Made by a program: the position numbers and the translations under genes | NCBI RefSeq assembly: GCF_030316765.1 | Contig: NZ_JASZYT010000005.1 | Coordinates: forward strand, 186,001-250,000 | Length of the DNA stretch: 64,000 nt | Source: Variovorax saccharolyticus | GTDB taxonomy: Bacteria > Pseudomonadota > Gammaproteobacteria > Burkholderiales > Burkholderiaceae_C | Reading direction: 5' to 3' | The notes under the pieces: model-generated | Told to the model about the DNA's origin: nothing | What the model saw: the letters and a program-made list of their open reading frames with translations, nothing else | Database searches by the model: none | Part shown: piece after piece, positions 16,343 to 25,719 of the stretch | Layout of the letters: each line of letters begins with the position of its first letter | Position numbering within the stretch: position 1 is the stretch's first letter

Positions 16343-17942
16343 TGCCGACGAACTGCTCGAATCGGTCGCGCCGCTGGTCGCCGACATGGGCGCCGGCCTG
16401 CCCGGCGAGGAACTCTATCGCCGCCTGCTGCAGTCGCTGCGCGTGCTGCTGCCCTGCGATGCGGCGGCGCTGCTCCGGCTCGAAGACGGCAGCCTGCTGC
16501 CGCTGGCGGTCGACGGGCTGAGCCGCGACACGCTGGGCCGCCGCTTCCGCATCGCCGAGCATCCGCGTTTCGCGGCGCTGCTCGGGGCCGGCGGACCGCT
16601 GCGCTTTCCGTCCGACAGCCCGCTGCCCGACCCCTACGACGGACTGGTCGAAGGCGTGCATGGCGATCTCGACGTGCACGACTGCGTCGGCTGCCCGATC
16701 CAGCTCAACCAGCGGATCTGGGGCCTCTTGACGCTCGACGCATTGCAGCCCGACCGCTTCTCGCTGGCCGACCTCGCGGCGCTGCAGCTGTTCGCCAACC
16801 TGGCCGCGGCGATCGTGACCGTGGCCGGCCGCATCGAGCAGCTCGAAAACCGGGTCGCGCTCGAGAGCCTGCGCGCCGAGGGCTTCAGGCTGGCCGCCGC
16901 CCCGCGGGCGCGCGAACTCATCGGGCGCAGTGCGGCCATGCGCCGGCTGCTGGCCGACATCGAGCTGGTCGCCGGCAGCGAGCTGTCGGTGCTGATCCAG
17001 GGCGAGACCGGCGTCGGCAAGGAGCTGGTCGCCGAAGCGATCCATGCCGGCTCGCCGCGCGCCGCGCGGCCGATGATCAGCCTCAATTGCGCGGCCTTGC
17101 CCGAGACGCTGGTCGAGAGCGAGCTCTTCGGCCATGTGAGGGGCGCCTTCACGGGCGCCGCCGGTGATCGCCCGGGCAAGTTCGAGCTGGCCGACGGCGG
17201 CACGCTGTTCCTCGACGAGGTCGGCGAGCTCCCGCTGCCGGTGCAGGCCAAGCTGCTGCGCGTGCTGCAGAGCGGCCAGCTGCAGCGCCTGGGCTCCGAC
17301 CGCGAACACCGCGTCGATGTGCGGCTGATCGCGGCCAGCAACCGCGACCTCGCCGAGGAAGTGAAGGCCGGGCGGCTGAGGGCCGACTTCTATCACCGCC
17401 TGAGCGCCTATCCGCTGCGCGTGCCGCCGCTGCGGGACCGCGGCCGCGACGTGCTGCTGCTCAGCGGCTTCTTCCTCGAGGAGAACCGTTCGCGGCTCGG
17501 CATCGGCGCCGCCCGGCTGGACGCGAGCGCGCAGGCGGCGCTGCTGGCCTACGGCTGGCCGGGCAACGTGCGCGAGCTGGAGCACTTGCTCGGGCGCAGC
17601 GTGCTGAAGGCACGCGCGCGGCATCCGCAGCGGCCGCGGATCCTGAGCCTGGGGGCGGAAGACCTCGAACTGGAGGCGCAGCCAGCCGACCCGTCATCGG
17701 CCGCGGCAAGCCCCGGGCTTGCGGCGCCGGACGGCGGTGCCGTCAGCCGGCCGGCGGGCGAATCGCTGCAGGAGGCGGTCGATGCGCTGAAGCGGGAGCG
17801 TGTCCGGGCGGCGCTCGCGGCGCACGGCTTCAACCGGGCCGCCGCGGCCCAGGCGCTCGGCCTCGACCGCGCCAACCTGATCCGGCTCGCCAAGCGGCTG
17901 GGCGTCGCGCTGGAGCCGGGCAAGGGGCCGCGAGCGGGCTAG
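16317..17942 (+). CDS. norR: NorR, nitric-oxide-responsive sigma-54 activator
   Basis: 541 residues. An N-terminal GAF domain (1-~180) carries residues matching the NO-sensing non-haem iron site of NorR, including an HDC triplet at 121-123 and the [13 protein letters not shown] segment. The AAA+ domain has Walker A GETGVGKE (229-236) and the sigma-54 contact loop GAFTGA (276-281). A Fis-type helix-turn-helix ends the protein ([25 protein letters not shown]). NO binding to the GAF iron relieves repression of the ATPase. It is divergent from its likely target hmp; its own start codon overlaps one predicted NorR box, suggesting autoregulation. Its stop lies 2 nt from the end of convergent selD. 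Confidence 0.95.
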   Translation: MTPDRVTLTADELLESVAPLVADMGAGLPGEELYRRLLQSLRVLLPCDAAALLRLEDGSLLPLAVDGLSRDTLGRRFRIAEHPRFAALLGAGGPLRFPSDSPLPDPYDGLVEGVHGDLDVHDCVGCPIQLNQRIWGLLTLDALQPDRFSLADLAALQLFANLAAAIVTVAGRIEQLENRVALESLRAEGFRLAAAPRARELIGRSAAMRRLLADIELVAGSELSVLIQGETGVGKELVAEAIHAGSPRAARPMISLNCAALPETLVESELFGHVRGAFTGAAGDRPGKFELADGGTLFLDEVGELPLPVQAKLLRVLQSGQLQRLGSDREHRVDVRLIAASNRDLAEEVKAGRLRADFYHRLSAYPLRVPPLRDRGRDVLLLSGFFLEENRSRLGIGAARLDASAQAALLAYGWPGNVRELEHLLGRSVLKARARHPQRPRILSLGAEDLELEAQPADPSSAAASPGLAAPDGGAVSRPAGESLQEAVDALKRERVRAALAAHGFNRAAAAQALGLDRANLIRLAKRLGVALEPGKGPRAG

Positions 17943-17944
17943 GT

Positions 17945-19024
17945 TCAGGTTTGGATACGCAAACCGGGCGGGCCGGCCTCGGTGCGGCCGATCACCGCCG
18001 CGGCGCCGAAGCCTTCGCTGCGGAAGATCTCCAGCACCGCATCGACCGCTTCGGGCGCGCAGCTCACGAGCAGGCCGCCGGCGGTCTGCGGGTCGCTCGC
18101 CAGCGCCTGCGCGGTGGCGGGCAGGCCGGCGGCGAGCGCCACCTCGGCGCCATAGCCGCTCCAGTTGCGGCCCGAGGCGCCGGTTACGAAGCCCTCGGCG
18201 GCGAGCGCCTCGACGCCTGCGAGCAAGGGCACTTTCGACCACTCGATCACGGCCGTCAGCCGGGCGCCGCGCGCGAGTTCCAGCGTGTGGCCCGCGAGGC
18301 CGAAGCCGGTGACATCGGTCAGCGCGTGCACGCCGGCGAGTGCCGCCAGCGCGATGCCCGGCGTGTTGAGCCGGGTCGTGCTGTCGATCAGCTGGCGGTA
18401 GCCGGACTCCGGCAACTGCTCCTTCTTTAGCGCGGCCGAGAGCACGCCGACGCCGATCGGCTTGCCGAGCACCAGCACGTCGCCGACCTGCGCGTCGGCA
18501 TTGCGCTTGACCTGCGCCGGGTCCACCAGGCCCATCACGACCAGCCCGTAGATCGGCTCGACCGAATCGATGGTGTGGCCACCCGCGATCGGGATGCCGG
18601 CTGCGCGGCAGACATCCTGGCCGCCGCGCACGATCTCGCCGATGGCCTCGAGCGGCAGCTGGTTGACCGGCATCGCGACCAGCGCCAGCGCCATGATCGG
18701 CCTGCCGCCCATCGCGTAGACGTCGCTGATCGCATTGGTGGCGGCGATGCGGCCGAACTCGTACGGATCGTCGACGATCGGCATGAAGAAATCGGTGGTC
18801 GCGATCAGGGCCTGGCGGTCGTTCAGGCGGTAGACCGCGGCGTCGTCGGCGGTCTCGATGCCGACCATCAGCTCCGGCGGCATCAGGCCGCCGCCGCCGC
18901 TCTTGAGGATCTGCGAGAGCACGCCGGGCGCGATCTTGCAGCCGCAGCCGCCGCCGTGCGAGAAGCTCGTGAGGCGCAGCGGCGCCAGCGGGTTGAGGGG
19001 GCGGGGAGAGGGGAAGTCGGTCAT
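17945..19024 (-). CDS. selD: Selenide, water dikinase
   Basis: 359 residues. The glycine-rich N-terminus GGGCGCK holds the catalytic Cys27 and Lys30, equivalent to Cys17 and Lys20 of E. coli SelD; cysteine, not selenocysteine, is encoded. ATP-binding DDAAVY and TDFFMPIVDDPY and the AIR-synthase-type fold follow. The enzyme makes selenophosphate from selenide and ATP. The only selenophosphate user in the window is mnmH at 24658; selA and selB are not seen, so tRNA selenation may be the main use. The preferred start is ATG at 19024. Confidence 0.97.
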   Translation of the reverse strand: MTDFPSPRPLNPLAPLRLTSFSHGGGCGCKIAPGVLSQILKSGGGGLMPPELMVGIETADDAAVYRLNDRQALIATTDFFMPIVDDPYEFGRIAATNAISDVYAMGGRPIMALALVAMPVNQLPLEAIGEIVRGGQDVCRAAGIPIAGGHTIDSVEPIYGLVVMGLVDPAQVKRNADAQVGDVLVLGKPIGVGVLSAALKKEQLPESGYRQLIDSTTRLNTPGIALAALAGVHALTDVTGFGLAGHTLELARGARLTAVIEWSKVPLLAGVEALAAEGFVTGASGRNWSGYGAEVALAAGLPATAQALASDPQTAGGLLVSCAPEAVDAVLEIFRSEGFGAAAVIGRTEAGPPGLRIQT

Positions 19025-19087
19025 GGTGGGGGCAGGCGGATCGGGCGGGCTCCCATTATCGAGACCCGACGGCCTCCCCAGGCTTGA

Positions 19088-20545
19088 TCAGACCACCTCG
19101 AGGTCGAAGGCGGCCATGGCTTGCGAGAGATGCGCGGCCTGGTCTCGCAGCGACGCTGCCGCGGCTGAAGACTCCTCGACCAGCGCCGCGTTCTGTTGCG
19201 TGGCCTGGTCGAGCGTCGCCAGGGATTCATTGACTTCCGCGATTCCGCTGTGTTGCTCCGATGCCGCTTGCGAGACTTCGGAGAGCAGGCCATGCACGCC
19301 CTGAACCTCCGCAAGAATCATGTCGAGGACCTCGCGCGTTTGCCCTGTGGCCGCGACACCGTTTTCGACCTGGGTCGTCGACTCCGCAATGAGCTTGCGA
19401 ATTTCGCCGGCCGCACCGGCGCTGCGCTGTGCGAGCTGTCGCACTTCCGAGGCGACGACCGCGAAGCCCCGTCCGTGGTCGCCGGCGCGGGCGGCCTCGA
19501 CCGCGGCATTCAAGGCCAGGATATTGGTCTGGAACGCGATGCTGTCGATGACGCCGGTGATGTCGGCCACCCTGCGTGAGGACGCTGCCAGAAGCTGCAT
19601 GCGGCGTGTCAGGTCTTCTGCGGCGACCTCGCCCTCGCTGGCCTTTCTGGCTGCGGTCTCTGCCAGCAGCGACGCCCGCATCACTGTCTGCGTGGTCGCG
19701 GAAACCGTGGCGGTCAATTGACCGACGGCCGAGGCGGTGCGCTGCAGGCCGGCCGCGGTCTGTGTCGTGCGTTTCGACAGTTCGCTGCTTCCGCTTGCGA
19801 TGTCGCTGGACGACAGGTTGACCAGGTTGGCCGACTCACGCGCGATGAGCGCCGCATCGCGGACTGTGCCGAGGACCTCGAGCAGTTGCCTGGCGGGCCG
19901 GGTGTGTGCCGGCCGCTCCACGCCCGCAAAGCTGACCTGGCCCGTGCCGGCGCCGAGCGCCTTGGTGATGTATTCCAGCTCTGCGGAAAGCAAGGCGTCA
20001 CGGCGCATGCGCACTGCAACCAGCATCCCGAAGACCACCTCGACGACGACATAGGCGGCGTGCAGGACCACGGTGAAGATGTCGGGCGCCTGCAGGCAAA
20101 AGACGGGAAATCCCAGGGCCTGCAGGCGGTCGAACAACAGGTGGTGGACCGCAAAAGCTGCGCCGCCGACAAGGATCGGCAACCAGTGCCTATAGGCAAG
20201 AAGAAAAGCCAGAGCGACGAACACGCCGAAGTGATACTCGGTCTTGCCTCCGGCGAGCTGGAGGTGAAGCGCGATGAAGCTCGCCAGCAGCACGGGATAG
20301 CAGAGGCTGCTTAACCAGGTTCCGCGGCACAGGAGGTAGAGGAAGACCGCCCCGGCAGACAGCCCGGCCGCCAGCCCTGCGGCCAATGCGAACTGCCCGA
20401 AATGCCAGCCGATGGCGAGCGCCACCACGGCTCCCAGGCCACAGGTCGCCAGCATCAGCGTGTCTGCTGCGCGACGGACGAGCGGTAGCGATGCGTCGAA
20501 TCCCTGGTGCGGGTCGCGGGCCGGAGCGTCGTAGGAATAGGTCAT
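19088..20545 (-). CDS. Methyl-accepting chemotaxis protein with polytopic membrane sensor
   Basis: 485 residues. The first ~200 residues form about six closely packed membrane segments with no periplasmic ligand domain and no clear HAMP domain. A linker leads to the signalling hairpin, whose tip (DSIAFQTNILALNAAVEAARAG) and glutamate-rich methylation helices are well conserved. Such receptors are thought to sense membrane-linked cues such as energy state or lipophilic ligands; the ligand here is unknown. A sigma-28 promoter precedes the gene, tying it to the flagellar regulon. It sits between selD and the selenium transporter on the same strand as selD but with its own promoter, so the position is probably incidental. 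Confidence 0.93.
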   Translation of the reverse strand: MTYSYDAPARDPHQGFDASLPLVRRAADTLMLATCGLGAVVALAIGWHFGQFALAAGLAAGLSAGAVFLYLLCRGTWLSSLCYPVLLASFIALHLQLAGGKTEYHFGVFVALAFLLAYRHWLPILVGGAAFAVHHLLFDRLQALGFPVFCLQAPDIFTVVLHAAYVVVEVVFGMLVAVRMRRDALLSAELEYITKALGAGTGQVSFAGVERPAHTRPARQLLEVLGTVRDAALIARESANLVNLSSSDIASGSSELSKRTTQTAAGLQRTASAVGQLTATVSATTQTVMRASLLAETAARKASEGEVAAEDLTRRMQLLAASSRRVADITGVIDSIAFQTNILALNAAVEAARAGDHGRGFAVVASEVRQLAQRSAGAAGEIRKLIAESTTQVENGVAATGQTREVLDMILAEVQGVHGLLSEVSQAASEQHSGIAEVNESLATLDQATQQNAALVEESSAAAASLRDQAAHLSQAMAAFDLEVV

Positions 20546-20585
20546 GGGGGGAGGCTGAAGAGCGTCGGCACAGCCGATCGGATGG

Positions 20586-20612
20586 ATATCGGCGTCGTTG
20601 CAGATTTCTTGA
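20586..20612 (-). promoter_or_regulatory. Sigma-28 (FliA) promoter of the chemoreceptor gene
   Basis: On the minus strand TCAAGAAA and GCCGATAT are separated by exactly 11 nt, matching the flagellar consensus TMAAGTTT-N11-GCCGATAA; the -10 element fits 7 of 8. Transcription would start about 30 nt before the receptor ATG at 20545. Confidence 0.72.
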
Positions 20613-20648
20613 GGGGGAGCAGGAAGAAAATTTGCCCCCGGCCGCCAG

Positions 20649-20675
20649 TTGACTGCATTACAAACGTGCTACATT
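20649..20675 (+). promoter_or_regulatory. Possible promoter of the toxin-antitoxin pair
   Basis: TTGACT (20649-20654) and TACATT (20670-20675) with a short 15-nt spacer lie just before the antitoxin ATG at 20683. A start so close would give an almost leaderless transcript. The short spacer could suit an autoregulated toxin-antitoxin promoter. Confidence 0.35.
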
Positions 20676-20682
20676 CGCCGCC

Positions 20683-20964
20683 ATGAAATCCTGCACCTTG
20701 CCTGCCGTTCGCGTTGAGCCGGAACTGCGTGCCGAGCTCGAAGCAGTTCTGGGTGAAGAGGAAACCATCAGCACCTTCGTGGTCGATGCCGTGCGCCGGG
20801 CAGTTGATTTCCGCCGCGTCCAGACCGACTTCCATGCGCGCGGAGAGGCCGCTTGGCAGGACTACCTGCGAAGCGGTGTTTCACACCCCGTGGACGAAGT
20901 GTTTGACCGCGTCCAGGCCCGCATCGATGCACGACGTCGCGAACTGCAAAGCCCCAGCACGTGA
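20683..20964 (+). CDS. Antitoxin-like protein of a type II toxin-antitoxin module
   Basis: 93 residues, acidic to neutral. The N-terminus (LPAVRVEPELRAELEAVL, then STFVVDAVRRAVDFRR) has the strand-helix-helix pattern of ribbon-helix-helix antitoxins such as those in the YlcI/YnfO-like group. The C-terminal half is helical and would wrap the toxin. Its TGA overlaps the toxin start (GTGA), the usual coupling in these pairs. It would bind its own promoter and neutralise the downstream ParE/RelE-like protein. Confidence 0.75.
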   Translation: MKSCTLPAVRVEPELRAELEAVLGEEETISTFVVDAVRRAVDFRRVQTDFHARGEAAWQDYLRSGVSHPVDEVFDRVQARIDARRRELQSPST

Positions 20965-21287
20965 CCGAGTTGTTCGGGGTCGAGATGACCCCGCAAGCCG
21001 AGGATGACCTCGAGCGCTTGTTCGAGTGTCCAGTCGCAGGGTCGGAGACCTTGGAGGAACTGGACCATGCCCAGCATGTACTGCACCAGCTTCGCAGCAG
21101 CATCAAGAAGCGGCTGGCCGAGAATCCCTGGGCGTATCGGAAAGCGGGAGACGGCAGGCGAACTACGCGCCGAGAGTTGATCGCAGGCCTTGGTTCCACC
21201 GGCTACGTGGCCCTCTACGAAATCCTTCCAGGTCGGGAAGTCAAGGTGTTGGCCGTTCGTCATCAGCGCGAAGAGGACTACCACTGA
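20961..21287 (+). CDS. RelE/ParE-superfamily toxin
   Basis: 108 residues from a GTG overlapping the antitoxin stop. The pattern VEMTPQAEDDLERLF, a central helix pair, RRELIAGLGSTGYVALYEI and the final strand KVLAVRHQREEDY is that of ParE/RelE toxins; RHQREEDY matches the ParE-type C-terminal active-site strand (typically RHxRE). Target (gyrase or ribosome-bound mRNA) cannot be decided from sequence; the C-terminal pattern favours ParE. The pair sits between the chemoreceptor and the selenium transporter. Confidence 0.8.
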   Translation: MTELFGVEMTPQAEDDLERLFECPVAGSETLEELDHAQHVLHQLRSSIKKRLAENPWAYRKAGDGRRTTRRELIAGLGSTGYVALYEILPGREVKVLAVRHQREEDYH

Positions 21288-21381
21288 GCCCCCCGAACGG
21301 GCAATCATCGAAGCCCGGACGCCGCCGCGCTTCCTACAATCCAGCCTTGTCCGCTCATCCACGCCCAGGCGTCGTCCACCC

Positions 21382-22239
21382 ATGAAAACACTCTCCCGCC
21401 TCGCCGTCGCGCTGGCCCTGTCGGCCTGCGCCGTGGCTGCTCTGGCCCAGGTCAGGGTGCTGCGCGTCTCCGCCATTCCCGACGAGGCGCCGACCGAATT
21501 GCAGCGCAAGTTCAAGCCGCTCGGCGACTACCTGCAAAAGGAAACCGGCATGGAGGTGAAGTTCACCCCGGTGACCGACTACGCCGCGGTGGTCGAGGGC
21601 CTCGCCACCGACAAGCTCGACCTCGCCTGGCTCGGCGGCTTCACCTTCGTGCAGGCGCGCATCCGCACCAACGGCGGCGTGGTGCCGATCGTGCAGCGCG
21701 CCGAGGACAAGGTCTTCACGAGCAAGTTCATCGTGCCGACCGACAGCAGCGCCAAGACCCTCGCCGACCTGAAGGGCAAGACCTTCGCCTTCGGCGCGCC
21801 GTCCTCCACCTCGGGCAGCCTGATGCCGCGCTACTTCCTGCTGCAGGCCGGCATCGATCCCGACAAGGACTTCAAGACCGTGGCCTTCTCCGGCGCGCAC
21901 GATGCGACCGTGGCCTTCGTCGCCGCCTCGCGCGCCGAGGCCGGCGTGCTCAACGCCTCGGTCTGGGAGAAACTGGTCGAGGCGAAGAATCCGAACGCGG
22001 CCAAGGTGCGGGTCCTGGCGACCACGCCGACCTACTACGACTACAACTGGACCGTGCGCCCGGGACTCGATCCGGCCGTGACGAAGAAGCTGACCGAGGC
22101 CTTCCTGAAGCTCGATCCCGCGAATCCGGCGCACAAGGAGATCATGGACCTGCAGCGCGCCAGCAGCTTCATTCCCACGCAGTCGTCCAACTACGACGGC
22201 ATCGAGGCCGCGGCCAGGTCGGCTGGCCTCGTGAAGTGA
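21382..22239 (+). CDS. PhnD-type ABC substrate-binding protein, putative selenate/selenite uptake
   Basis: 285 residues with a Sec signal peptide ([18 protein letters not shown]). The mature protein has the phosphonate-binding-like pattern: [33 protein letters not shown] and [18 protein letters not shown]. Relatives bind oxyanions such as phosphonate, phosphite or, in a named subgroup next to selenium genes, probably selenate. The importer genes run without a break into mnmH, the tRNA selenouridine synthase, and no phn genes are near, so a selenium oxyanion is the best guess. Binding residues for selenium cannot be confirmed from sequence. Confidence 0.85.
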   Translation: MKTLSRLAVALALSACAVAALAQVRVLRVSAIPDEAPTELQRKFKPLGDYLQKETGMEVKFTPVTDYAAVVEGLATDKLDLAWLGGFTFVQARIRTNGGVVPIVQRAEDKVFTSKFIVPTDSSAKTLADLKGKTFAFGAPSSTSGSLMPRYFLLQAGIDPDKDFKTVAFSGAHDATVAFVAASRAEAGVLNASVWEKLVEAKNPNAAKVRVLATTPTYYDYNWTVRPGLDPAVTKKLTEAFLKLDPANPAHKEIMDLQRASSFIPTQSSNYDGIEAAARSAGLVK

Positions 22240-22273
22240 TGCGGCGGCATCCGCCTGCCGCCGGGCCGGGCGC

Positions 22274-23041
22274 GTGAGCTTCTCGCTGGCTGCGGTCGGC
22301 CTGGTGCATCCGAATGGCCAGCGCGCGCTGCAAGGCGTGACGCTGGCGGCCGGCGCGGGCGAGCGGCTGGCCATCATCGGCCCCTCGGGTGCCGGCAAGA
22401 CCACGCTGCTGCGCGTGCTCGGCGCTGCGCTGCGGCCCGGCGAAGGCACGGTGCGACTGCTCGACGAAGCGCCCTGGCAGTCGAGCGCGCCGGCCCTGCG
22501 CCGGCTGCGCGCGCGCATCGGCACCGTGCACCAGAGCCCGCCGATCGCGCCGCGGCTGCGCGTCGTCACCGCAGTGCTCGCGGGGCGGCTCGGCCAGTGG
22601 TCGCTGCCGCGCGCGCTCGGCTCGCTGCTGCTGCGGCCGGCCGACCTCCCGGGCGCGCACGAGGCGCTGTCGCGGCTGGCGCTCGAGGACCGCCTGTTCG
22701 AGCGCTGCGATCGCCTGTCGGGCGGCCAACTGCAGCGCGTCGGCATCGCCCGCGTGCTGTACCAGCGGCCGGCCCTGCTGCTGGCCGACGAGCCGGTGTC
22801 GGCGCTCGATCCGACCCTGGCCGACGCCGCGCTGCAGACGCTCGTCAGGCAGGGCGAGGCGACCGGCGCGACGCTGGTGGCCTCGCTGCATGCAGTCGAG
22901 CTGGCGCTGCGCTGGTTCCCGCGCATCGTCGGCATGCGCGAGGGCCGGATCGTGTTCGACAGTCCGGTCGGCGAGGTCAGCCAGGCGATGCTCTCGGCGC
23001 TCTATGCCAACGAGTCCGCCGCGCGGGAGAGCGCCGCTTGA
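22274..23041 (+). CDS. ABC transporter ATP-binding subunit (PhnC-like)
   Basis: 255 residues from a GTG start. Walker A is GPSGAGKT, the signature is [13 protein letters not shown], Walker B is ALLLADEP and the switch histidine is in SLHAVEL. This is the energising subunit of the importer whose binding protein ends 34 nt upstream. Its TGA overlaps the TTG start of the first permease gene (TTGA), so production is coupled. Confidence 0.93.
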   Translation: MSFSLAAVGLVHPNGQRALQGVTLAAGAGERLAIIGPSGAGKTTLLRVLGAALRPGEGTVRLLDEAPWQSSAPALRRLRARIGTVHQSPPIAPRLRVVTAVLAGRLGQWSLPRALGSLLLRPADLPGAHEALSRLALEDRLFERCDRLSGGQLQRVGIARVLYQRPALLLADEPVSALDPTLADAALQTLVRQGEATGATLVASLHAVELALRWFPRIVGMREGRIVFDSPVGEVSQAMLSALYANESAARESAA

Positions 23042-23865
23042 CCACCGCTGCAGCGCTGCGCGACCCGGCGGGCCGGCGCCGTCTGGCCGGATGGCTGGCA
23101 GCGCTCGCCATCGCCTGGCCGCTGCTGCAGTTGTCCGAGTTCCATCCCTCGGCGCTGTTCGGCAGCGGCAACCTGCAGGTGATCGGCGGCTTTCTCGGCG
23201 GCTTCCTGCCGCCGGCCACCGCGCCGGACTTTCTGGCGCTGCTCGGCAGGGCCACGCTCGAAACCCTGGCGATGGCCACGGCCGGCACCGCGCTGGCGTT
23301 CCTGATCGGGGCGCCGCTGGGCTTCGTCACCACCCGCGCGCTGTCGCAGTCGCGCATCGGGCCGGGGCCGGGCCGCGTGCGCGCGCTGGCGCTGCGGCAG
23401 CTCGCGCGCTCGCTGCTGATGGTGCTGCGCGCCATTCCCGAAATCGTCTGGGCCCTGATCTTCGTGCGCGCGCTCGGGCTCGGCCCCGCTGCCGGCGTGC
23501 TGGCGCTCGCGATCACCTACGGCGGCATGCTCGGCAAGGTCTATGCCGAGGTGCTCGAGTCGACCGACACCGCGCCCGCCCGGGCCCTGCTCGAAGCCGG
23601 CAGCGGCCGGCTCGGGGCCTTGTTCTACGGCCTGCTGCCGAACTGCGCCCAGGAGCTGACCTCCTACACCGTCTACCGCTGGGAGTGCGCAGTGCGGGCC
23701 TCGGTCGTGATGGGCTTCGTCGGCGCCGGAGGCCTGGGCCAGTTGATGGACCAGTCGATGAAGATGCTGAACGGCGGCGAAGCCAGCAGCATCCTGCTGG
23801 TCTTCCTGCTGCTGGTGCTGCTGGCGGATGCGCTGAGCAACGCGCTGCGGAGGCTGCTCGCGTGA
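23038..23865 (+). CDS. ABC transporter permease 1 (PhnE-like)
   Basis: 275 residues, start TTG at 23038 inside the overlap with the ATPase stop. About six membrane segments are visible; the cytoplasmic coupling loop [16 protein letters not shown] has the EAA-type motif contacting the ATPase, followed by [25 protein letters not shown], highly typical of PhnE proteins. A second, related permease follows with a GTGA overlap, so the channel is probably a heterodimer rather than the usual single-gene homodimer. Confidence 0.9.
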   Translation: MTTAAALRDPAGRRRLAGWLAALAIAWPLLQLSEFHPSALFGSGNLQVIGGFLGGFLPPATAPDFLALLGRATLETLAMATAGTALAFLIGAPLGFVTTRALSQSRIGPGPGRVRALALRQLARSLLMVLRAIPEIVWALIFVRALGLGPAAGVLALAITYGGMLGKVYAEVLESTDTAPARALLEAGSGRLGALFYGLLPNCAQELTSYTVYRWECAVRASVVMGFVGAGGLGQLMDQSMKMLNGGEASSILLVFLLLVLLADALSNALRRLLA

Positions 23866-24665
23866 GCGCGTCGTCACTGGCCTCCTCGCCGCCGCGCTGC
23901 CTGCGCTGCTGGGCCGCGACGGCCGCCGTGCTGGCAGCGGTGGCGGCCAGTTTCGTCTACCTGGCGATCGACTACCGGGCGCTGTTCACCGCCGAATCGC
24001 TGCTGCTCATGGGCCGGTTCATCGCCGAGTTCTTCCCGCCCGACCTGTCCGCTGGATTTCTCTCGAAGACCGCGTGGGGCGCGCTGCAGACGCTCGCCGT
24101 GTCGGCGCTCGGCACGCTGCTGGCCGCGGCCGCCGGCGCGCTGCTGGCGCTGCCCGCCTCGGGCCGCTCGGGTCGGGTGGTGCAGGGCGTCACCCGCTTC
24201 GTGCTGAACTTCCTGCGCAGCGTGCCAGAGCTGGTCTGGGCCGCCCTGATGGTGCTGGCGGCCGGCATCGGACCCTTCGCCGGTGCGCTGGCGCTGGCGC
24301 TCCACACCACCGGGGTGCTGGGCCGGCTGTTCGCCGAGAGCCTCGAGAATGCGCCGCGCACGCCCGAGCAGGCCTTGCTGCTCAGCGGCTCGGGCGCGGC
24401 CGCCGCCTTCGGCTACGGCAGCCTGCCGCTGGTGCTGCCGCAGTGGGTGGCCTACACGCTGTATCGTTGGGAGATGAACATTCGAATGGCCACCGTGCTG
24501 GGCTTCGTCGGCGGCGGCGGGCTGGGCCAGTTGCTGTACTTCCACCTGTCGATCTTCCAGCAGGCGCAGGCCATGACCGTGCTGGCCGCGATGTTCGGGC
24601 TGGTGGTGCTGGTCGACATGGCCAGCGCGCGGCTGCGCCGCGGACTGGGGCCGGCCTATGCATGA
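23862..24665 (+). CDS. ABC transporter permease 2 (PhnE-like)
   Basis: 267 residues from GTG at 23862, overlapping the stop of permease 1. The same family hallmarks recur: LLSGSGAAAAFGYGSLPLVLP as coupling loop and YTLYRWEMNIRMATVLGFVGGGGLG. About six membrane helices. Two paralogous permeases with one ATPase and one binding protein make a complete importer. The last codons overlap the first eight nucleotides of mnmH, which binds the transporter to tRNA selenation in one operon. Confidence 0.9.
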   Translation: MSASSLASSPPRCLRCWAATAAVLAAVAASFVYLAIDYRALFTAESLLLMGRFIAEFFPPDLSAGFLSKTAWGALQTLAVSALGTLLAAAAGALLALPASGRSGRVVQGVTRFVLNFLRSVPELVWAALMVLAAGIGPFAGALALALHTTGVLGRLFAESLENAPRTPEQALLLSGSGAAAAFGYGSLPLVLPQWVAYTLYRWEMNIRMATVLGFVGGGGLGQLLYFHLSIFQQAQAMTVLAAMFGLVVLVDMASARLRRGLGPAYA

Positions 24666-25719
24666 GGACGACAAGCGGCACCGCCCGCCGACGCGGGTGG
24701 CGGACATCCCGGCCTTCGACACGCTGATCGACGCCCGCTCGCCGGCCGAGTTCGCGCTCGACCACATTCCCGGTGCGATCAACTGCCCGGTGCTCGACGA
24801 CGAGGAGCGCCGCATCGTCGGCACGCTCTACAAGCAGACCGGCGCCTTCGAGGCCCGCCGGGTCGGCGGCGCGATGGTCGCCGCGAACCTCGCGCGCCAT
24901 CTGCGCGAGCAGTTCGCCGACCGGCCCGCCCATTGGAAGCCGCTGGTCTATTGCTGGCGCGGCGGCCTGCGCAGCGGCTCGATGGTCACCTGGCTGCGGC
25001 TGGTCGGCTGGGACGCGCAGCAGCTCGCCGGCGGCTACAAGAGCTTTCGCCACCACGTGCTGGCGCAGATCGAGGCGATCTGCCCGCAGCTTCGGCTGCG
25101 CGTGATCTGCGGTGCCACCGGCAGCGCCAAGACGCGTGTGCTGCAGGCGCTGGCCGCGCGCGGCGAGCAGGTGCTCGACCTCGAGCACCATGCCCGCCAC
25201 AAGGGCTCGCTGCTGGGCGCCTTGCCCGGCGTGGCGCAGCCGTCGCAGAAGCAGTTCGAGACCCGCATCGCCAGCTGCTTCGACGGGCTGGACCTGGCGC
25301 GGCCGCTGTATGTCGAAGGCGAGAGCGCACGCATCGGCCGCCTGTCGCTGCCGATCCCGCTGGTGGCGCGCATGCGCGAATCCGATTGCATCGAACTGCA
25401 GGCCGGCCCCGAGGCGCGGCTGGCCTATCTGCTGCGCGACTATGCCTACCTCGGCGACGACCCCGAAGCCCTGGCCGGACAGCTCGGCAAGCTCAAGGAA
25501 CTGCAGGGCAAGGCGGTGGTCGAGCGTTGGCAGCGATGGGCGCGCGAGCGCGAACTGGCGCCGCTGTTCGCCGAGCTGATGGCGCTGCACTACGACCCGC
25601 ACTACGAGCGCTCGCAGGCCAGGCACTTCGGCCGCTGGGAGCAGCGGACGAAAGTCGCGGCGGCCGACCTGACCGATGCGGGGATCGAGGCGGCGGCAGA
25701 GGCGGTGCGGGCGCTCTAG
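24658..25719 (+). CDS. mnmH: tRNA 2-selenouridine synthase
   Basis: 353 residues. An N-terminal rhodanese-like domain carries the catalytic Cys99 in YCWRGGLRSGS, and a P-loop GATGSAKT (152-159) marks the geranyl/selenophosphate-dependent half. MnmH (SelU, YbbB) replaces sulfur by selenium at wobble uridine 34 of Glu, Gln and Lys tRNAs, using selenophosphate from SelD. It overlaps the permease gene by 8 nt and is the last gene of the importer operon. Its TAG shares four bases with the end of convergent dps (CTAG). Confidence 0.95.
   Translation: MHEDDKRHRPPTRVADIPAFDTLIDARSPAEFALDHIPGAINCPVLDDEERRIVGTLYKQTGAFEARRVGGAMVAANLARHLREQFADRPAHWKPLVYCWRGGLRSGSMVTWLRLVGWDAQQLAGGYKSFRHHVLAQIEAICPQLRLRVICGATGSAKTRVLQALAARGEQVLDLEHHARHKGSLLGALPGVAQPSQKQFETRIASCFDGLDLARPLYVEGESARIGRLSLPIPLVARMRESDCIELQAGPEARLAYLLRDYAYLGDDPEALAGQLGKLKELQGKAVVERWQRWARERELAPLFAELMALHYDPHYERSQARHFGRWEQRTKVAAADLTDAGIEAAAEAVRAL

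Noticed and set aside
21382..24665. Phosphonate importer (phnDCE)
   Set aside because: Family resemblance is real, but no phn lyase or phosphonatase genes are nearby and the operon continues into mnmH; selenium oxyanion uptake fits better, though not proven.
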